Assembly: GCA_003562605.1 (NCBI GenBank)
Contig: PWUG01000221.1
Coordinates: forward strand, 1-8,600
Direction: 5' to 3'
DNA from: Syntrophomonadaceae bacterium
GTDB taxonomy: Bacteria; Bacillota_D; Dethiobacteria; DTU022
DNA length: 8,600 nucleotides
Made by a program: the position numbers and the translations under genes. The notes beneath the pieces were generated by a model that saw only the letters and a list, made by a program, of their open reading frames with translations, searched no databases and was not told the origin of the DNA. Position 1 is the first letter of the stretch. The number at the start of each line of letters is the position of its first letter. This document shows, in pieces, positions 5,658 through 8,600 of this stretch.

Positions 5658-6742
5658 GAAGCTACCTCCACAATACATTTATAGAGCCTCTCCGCGGCAT
5701 CGGTTACACCCATCCGCCTACTGTTCCTGCTCATTCTCTCCAACAGGGCCGGCGCCCCGATCAAGTTGTCGATCTCCTGCTGCAGGCGCTTATCATCAAA
5801 ATCCTTTTCATCTATCAGGACAGCCGCTCCTGCATCAGACAACAACCGGGCATTGTAATACTGATGGTTGTTGACAACGTTTGGCGATGGAATTAACAGG
5901 GCAGGAATGCCGAGAGCCGTAATTTCAGCCAGGGTAGTCGCCCCGCTTCTTGTTACAGCCAGGTCTGCCGCCGCAAGGGCTTCCGGCATCTCTTTCAGGT
6001 AAGGAAAAAGCCTGATCCTTTCCGGCAGCGGGCCCAGTTCTCCGGATACTTCTTCATAATAAATATCCCCGGTAACATAAATCAGATTCACACTCTCCGG
6101 TAAAAATTTCGCTTTAAGGTATGCAGTCACCACCTGGTTCAACTTCAATGCGCCCCTGCTTCCTCCGTAGATGAGAATATTCTTCTTCCGGGGGTCAAAC
6201 CCGAAGTAACGGCAGCCCTCTTCCCTGCTCAGGGCAGAAACTTCGGAGGCTCTCGGGTTACCGGTAAAAACGATTTTGCTTGAACGGGGCATCCGTTTTC
6301 CAGTTTCGGAAAAAGAGATGCATACCCGCCTGACAAAAGGCGCCAACCTGCGGTTAACCATACCGGGTAAAGCATTCTGTTCGTGAATAACTACAGGCCG
6401 CCTCTTAAGCAAGGCTGAAATGACCAGGGGGGCGGCCACATAACCACCAGTTCCGAGTACCACATTCGGCCGGTATTCATTAATTATTCTGGCTGCCTGC
6501 CGCAGGCCGCTGAAAAGATCCCTGATTACCAGGCCAAATTGTTTAAAGTTGCGTTGAAAACCACGAGCCGGTATGATTTCCAGTGAAAATCCCGAGGAAG
6601 GAACAATTTTGCTTTCCATGCCGTTCGAACTGCCGACAAAAAGTATTTCGTTGCTGCTGTCTTTAGCCCGGGCATAGCGGGCCAAAGCCAGTGCCGGGTA
6701 AATATGGCCACCCGTTCCTCCTGCACCGATTAGTATTTTCAC
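5654..6742 (-). CDS. murG: UDP-N-acetylglucosamine--N-acetylmuramyl-(pentapeptide) pyrophosphoryl-undecaprenol GlcNAc transferase
   Basis: MurG is a GT-B glycosyltransferase on the inner membrane face; it adds GlcNAc from UDP-GlcNAc to lipid I to make lipid II, the substrate of FtsW. The 362 residues contain the N-domain G-loop GGTGGH (8-13), a second glycine loop GTGGYVAAP (97-105), the acceptor-side HEQN (120-123), the C-domain loop GGSRGA (193-198; many homologues have Q where this has R), the donor-binding SGATTLAE (266-273), and NNHQYYNA (291-298), which contacts the UDP-sugar. The start is GTG at 6742, 3 nt after the ftsW stop, with AAAGGGAGAG about 8-10 nt upstream. The stop overlaps murB by 4 nt. 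Identification is secure. Confidence 0.98.
   Translation of the reverse strand: MKILIGAGGTGGHIYPALALARYARAKDSSNEILFVGSSNGMESKIVPSSGFSLEIIPARGFQRNFKQFGLVIRDLFSGLRQAARIINEYRPNVVLGTGGYVAAPLVISALLKRRPVVIHEQNALPGMVNRRLAPFVRRVCISFSETGKRMPRSSKIVFTGNPRASEVSALSREEGCRYFGFDPRKKNILIYGGSRGALKLNQVVTAYLKAKFLPESVNLIYVTGDIYYEEVSGELGPLPERIRLFPYLKEMPEALAAADLAVTRSGATTLAEITALGIPALLIPSPNVVNNHQYYNARLLSDAGAAVLIDEKDFDDKRLQQEIDNLIGAPALLERMSRNSRRMGVTDAAERLYKCIVEVAS
5664..5669 (-). promoter_or_regulatory. Ribosome binding site that fixes the murB start
   Basis: GGAGGT lies inside the last codons of murG, 6 nt before the ATG at 5657. It favours that ATG over the in-frame ATG at 5678, which lies upstream of the site. With the ATGA overlap this indicates re-initiation or coupling from murG. 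Confidence 0.88.
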
Positions 6743-6745
6743 TGG

Positions 6746-7879
6746 TTACGCTCTCCCTTTTGATTGGCTCGTAGTCCGTCCATGCCTTGATATGTTAAGC
6801 AAAATGCCTATACTGATCAGGGTGAAAAATACCGAGCTGCCACCTGCGCTGATCAGGGGCAGGTTAATACCGGTCACCGGCACTGAACCGGTGACCACTG
6901 CAACGTTGATTAAAACCTGTGTCGCAATGATGAAAGTGATACCGCCTGCCAGCAGGCTGCCGAAAAGATCCGGAGCCTTTTGGGCTATCTGGAAACCGCG
7001 CCAAACGAAAATCAGGTAAAGCAGCATCACTGCGACCGCCCCGATAAAGCCAAGCTCCTCACCAATAATAGCGAAGATAAAGTCATTTTGCGGTTCGGGC
7101 AGATAAAACAGTTTCTGCCTGCTGCGGCCCAGCCCTGCTCCAAAAAGATGGCCCGGCCCGAGAGCATAAAGGGACTGGATTATCTGGTAGCCCGAACCGC
7201 TGGAATCAACCCAGGGATCAAAATATGTAAATATACGCTGAACCCGGTAATCCTGTTTAACTGTAAAGTAGGCAAAAAGCGGCATTGTAAATAGTGAAAG
7301 CCCTGCAAACTGGTGAACCGGCGCACCGGCCAGGAAAATAACCAGGGCACTGGCGGCAACGACGACCAGGGCTGTACCAAGATCCGGTTGATACTGGATC
7401 AGGAAGAAAGCAGCTCCGGCCATGGTAAGTGGTATAAAAACGGCAACCCAGAAGTTTCTCACATTAAGCCTTCGACTGCTCATATAAGCCGCAGTAAATA
7501 TAACAAAAGCCAATTTGCTGAATTCTGATGGCTGAAGAATTACAGGGCCAAAAACCAGCCAGCGCCTGGCTTCAGTGCCCAGTTCGGAACCAAAACCGGT
7601 AAAGACCATCACGAGAAAAACAAAGTTAAGCATTAGAATGAGTAAAGAAAGGCGTTTTAATTTTTTATAGTGCAGGTGGCATAGACAGAACATAGCTAAC
7701 AGGCCAATTGCTACCCACAGCGCCTGGCGTTTCAGGAAATAATAAGGATCTCCATGGCTCTCTTCGGCGGCGACGAAACTGGCGCTGAAAACCATTATTA
7801 ACCCTATCGCAAGAAGCAGAAAAGTAACCAGCAGCAAGGTGCGGTCGTATTCACGGGCCGGACTGTTTTTAGCCACCAT
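6746..7879 (-). CDS. ftsW: Peptidoglycan polymerase FtsW (SEDS family; SpoVE-like)
   Basis: FtsW is an integral-membrane SEDS glycosyltransferase that polymerises lipid II at the septum with a partner class B PBP. From the chosen ATG the protein has 377 residues and about ten hydrophobic helices. Motifs include ARRWL then QPSEFSK (116-122), QPDLGTA (164-170), GSGYQIIQSL (228-237), the segment LPEPQNDFIFAIIGEELG containing the conserved Asp266, and PVTGINLPLISAGGSS (334-349). The last is usually closer to PVTGxPLPFISYGGS, so P-to-N and Y-to-A changes are visible. ATG at 7879 (or GTG at 7876) follows AAAAGGGGG by 5 (or 8) nt; a longer frame to 7981 would add 34 residues antiparallel in style to no known FtsW N-terminus and lies inside murD. 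It overlaps murD by 11 nt. In spore formers the paralogue SpoVE can occupy this locus; sequence alone does not separate the two. Confidence 0.95.
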   Translation of the reverse strand: MVAKNSPAREYDRTLLLVTFLLLAIGLIMVFSASFVAAEESHGDPYYFLKRQALWVAIGLLAMFCLCHLHYKKLKRLSLLILMLNFVFLVMVFTGFGSELGTEARRWLVFGPVILQPSEFSKLAFVIFTAAYMSSRRLNVRNFWVAVFIPLTMAGAAFFLIQYQPDLGTALVVVAASALVIFLAGAPVHQFAGLSLFTMPLFAYFTVKQDYRVQRIFTYFDPWVDSSGSGYQIIQSLYALGPGHLFGAGLGRSRQKLFYLPEPQNDFIFAIIGEELGFIGAVAVMLLYLIFVWRGFQIAQKAPDLFGSLLAGGITFIIATQVLINVAVVTGSVPVTGINLPLISAGGSSVFFTLISIGILLNISRHGRTTSQSKGRA

Positions 7880-8600
7880 GCCTGCCCCCTTTTCCGTCTT
7901 CAATATCAGCCAGTGCCTTAACCAACTCTTTAAACAAATTGCCCCGTGCTTCATAATCGCTGAACATGTCCCAGCTGGCACAGGCCGGAGAGAGAAGTAC
8001 TATGTCACCGTCCCGGGCTTCTCTGTAGGCGTTTCGGACAGCTTCCCCGAGGTCGGCAACTATTTGGTAGGCAGTAAACCCGCCCTCTTCTACTGCTTGC
8101 GCAATCTGATCTTTCGTTTCGCCAAACAAGAGCAGCATACGGACATGATCCCGGATTACCGCAGCCAACTCGGTAAAATCACTTCCCTTGTCTTTACCTC
8201 CGGCTATTAGAATCTTTTGGCGGCCGGGAAAAGACTGCAGAGCTTTTATAGTAGCCCCGGGATTGGTCCCTTTTGAATCATTGATATAATCAACACCGCC
8301 GAGGGCAGTTACATGTTCAAGCCGGTGTTCAATGGCGCGGAAACTGCGCAATACATTACCAATTGATTCTGAGTCGGCACCGGCAGCCCAGGCAGCAGCT
8401 GCAGCAGCGAGAGCATTTTCAAGGTTATGTTCCCCGGGCAGAACTATTTCGGCCCTGGGGCAAATTTTAACGGGGGGGCATTTCGGGTTATAGAGGGTAA
8501 CCCAGCCATTTGCCAGGCCGACACCGGCCGGGACGGCAGCCCGGTCAAACCAGAGAACCCTGCCCCTGCATTTTTCCTTTAGTGATGCTACAGCCTGATC
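7869..8600 (-). CDS. murD: UDP-N-acetylmuramoylalanine--D-glutamate ligase, C-terminal part; truncated by window edge
   Basis: MurD is the cytoplasmic ATP-dependent ligase that adds D-glutamate to UDP-MurNAc-L-Ala. The window holds the last 243 residues, roughly the second half of a protein normally near 450. Visible are the end of the central domain with LPGEHNLENAL (54-64 of the fragment), HRLE (92-95), the C-terminal domain motif NDSKGTNP (107-114), AGGKDKG (133-139), and SPACASWDMFSDYEARG (204-220), which corresponds to the MurD-type SPACASFDxFxxxxxRG and separates it from MurC, MurE and MurF. The stop overlaps ftsW by 11 nt. The ATP P-loop and N-terminal UDP-binding domain lie beyond base 8600. 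Short homopolymer and GCT/GCA runs (C7 near 8472-8478, an Ala-rich stretch) leave the frame intact. Confidence 0.96.
   Translation of the reverse strand, partial: DQAVASLKEKCRGRVLWFDRAAVPAGVGLANGWVTLYNPKCPPVKICPRAEIVLPGEHNLENALAAAAAAWAAGADSESIGNVLRSFRAIEHRLEHVTALGGVDYINDSKGTNPGATIKALQSFPGRQKILIAGGKDKGSDFTELAAVIRDHVRMLLLFGETKDQIAQAVEEGGFTAYQIVADLGEAVRNAYREARDGDIVLLSPACASWDMFSDYEARGNLFKELVKALADIEDGKGGRHGG
7885..7893 (-). promoter_or_regulatory. Ribosome binding site of ftsW inside the end of murD
   Basis: AAAAGGGGG lies 5 nt before ATG 7879 and 8 nt before the next codon, GTG 7876. It supports an N-terminus of MVAKNSP or VAKNSP (read as MAKNSP) rather than the longer frame to 7981. Which of the two adjacent codons is used cannot be settled from sequence. 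Confidence 0.7.

Noticed and set aside
5658..5678. A murB start at 5678, seven residues longer
   Set aside because: The GGAGGT site lies downstream of it and points to ATG 5657, and the alignment to MurB begins at MKIEQELG.
7880..7981. A longer N-terminus for FtsW, starting at 7981
   Set aside because: It would overlap conserved MurD coding sequence by more than 100 nt, gives an N-terminus unlike FtsW, and lacks a good ribosome site, while ATG 7879 has AAAAGGGGG upstream.
8385..8415. GCAGCAGCTGCAGCAGC run as a repeat element
   Set aside because: It is the codon pattern of a conserved alanine-rich MurD segment and appears only once.
1..8600. A mobile element, CRISPR array, defence or other accessory system
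   Set aside because: All sequence is accounted for by nine conserved housekeeping genes with short spacers; no inverted terminal repeats, spaced direct repeats, transposase or unknown gene was seen.

Overview
This window is a housekeeping region of a bacterial chromosome, most likely from an anaerobic, Gram-positive-type member of the Bacillota (Clostridia sensu lato). The evidence is the gene order of the division and cell wall (dcw) cluster, a DivIB-type FtsQ of about 260 residues, AGGAGG-type ribosome binding sites, and an oxygen-sensitive class III ribonucleotide reductase behind nrdR. The genus cannot be fixed from the sequence. All nine recognisable genes lie on the minus strand, so the window is best read from base 8600 down to base 1.

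Right-hand block (8600 to about 1541) is the 3' part of a dcw cluster: murD (C-terminal part only), ftsW, murG, murB, ftsQ/divIB, ftsA and ftsZ. The first five are tightly packed: murD and ftsW overlap by 11 nt, ftsW and murG are 3 nt apart, murG and murB overlap by 4 nt (ATGA), and murB and ftsQ are 3 nt apart. This implies one transcript with coupled translation. MurD and MurB make the UDP-MurNAc peptide precursor, MurG makes lipid II, FtsW polymerises it, and FtsQ, FtsA and FtsZ form the septal machinery that places this synthesis at mid-cell. An 83-nt gap before ftsA carries a sequence matching the Bacillus sigma-H promoter consensus, so ftsA-ftsZ probably also has its own promoter. The cluster ends in a strong GC-rich hairpin at 1471-1504.

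Left-hand block (about 1425 to 1) is a nucleotide-reduction operon: nrdR, the zinc-finger/ATP-cone repressor of ribonucleotide reductase genes, followed by the 5' part of nrdD, the anaerobic ribonucleoside-triphosphate reductase, which runs off the window. Its promoter is unusually clear: TTTACA, 17 bp, TATAAT, an A/T-rich UP-like tract, and two NrdR boxes exactly 31 bp apart, one filling the promoter spacer and the other at the predicted transcription start. This reads as direct NrdR autoregulation.

I found no mobile element, CRISPR array, RNA gene or unknown gene system. The points worth a second look are regulatory (the two promoters), architectural (no murC between murG and murB, no spoIIGA-sigE-sigG after ftsZ) and protein-level (an atypical FtsZ C-terminal peptide). 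There is no gene-free stretch longer than 300 bases.
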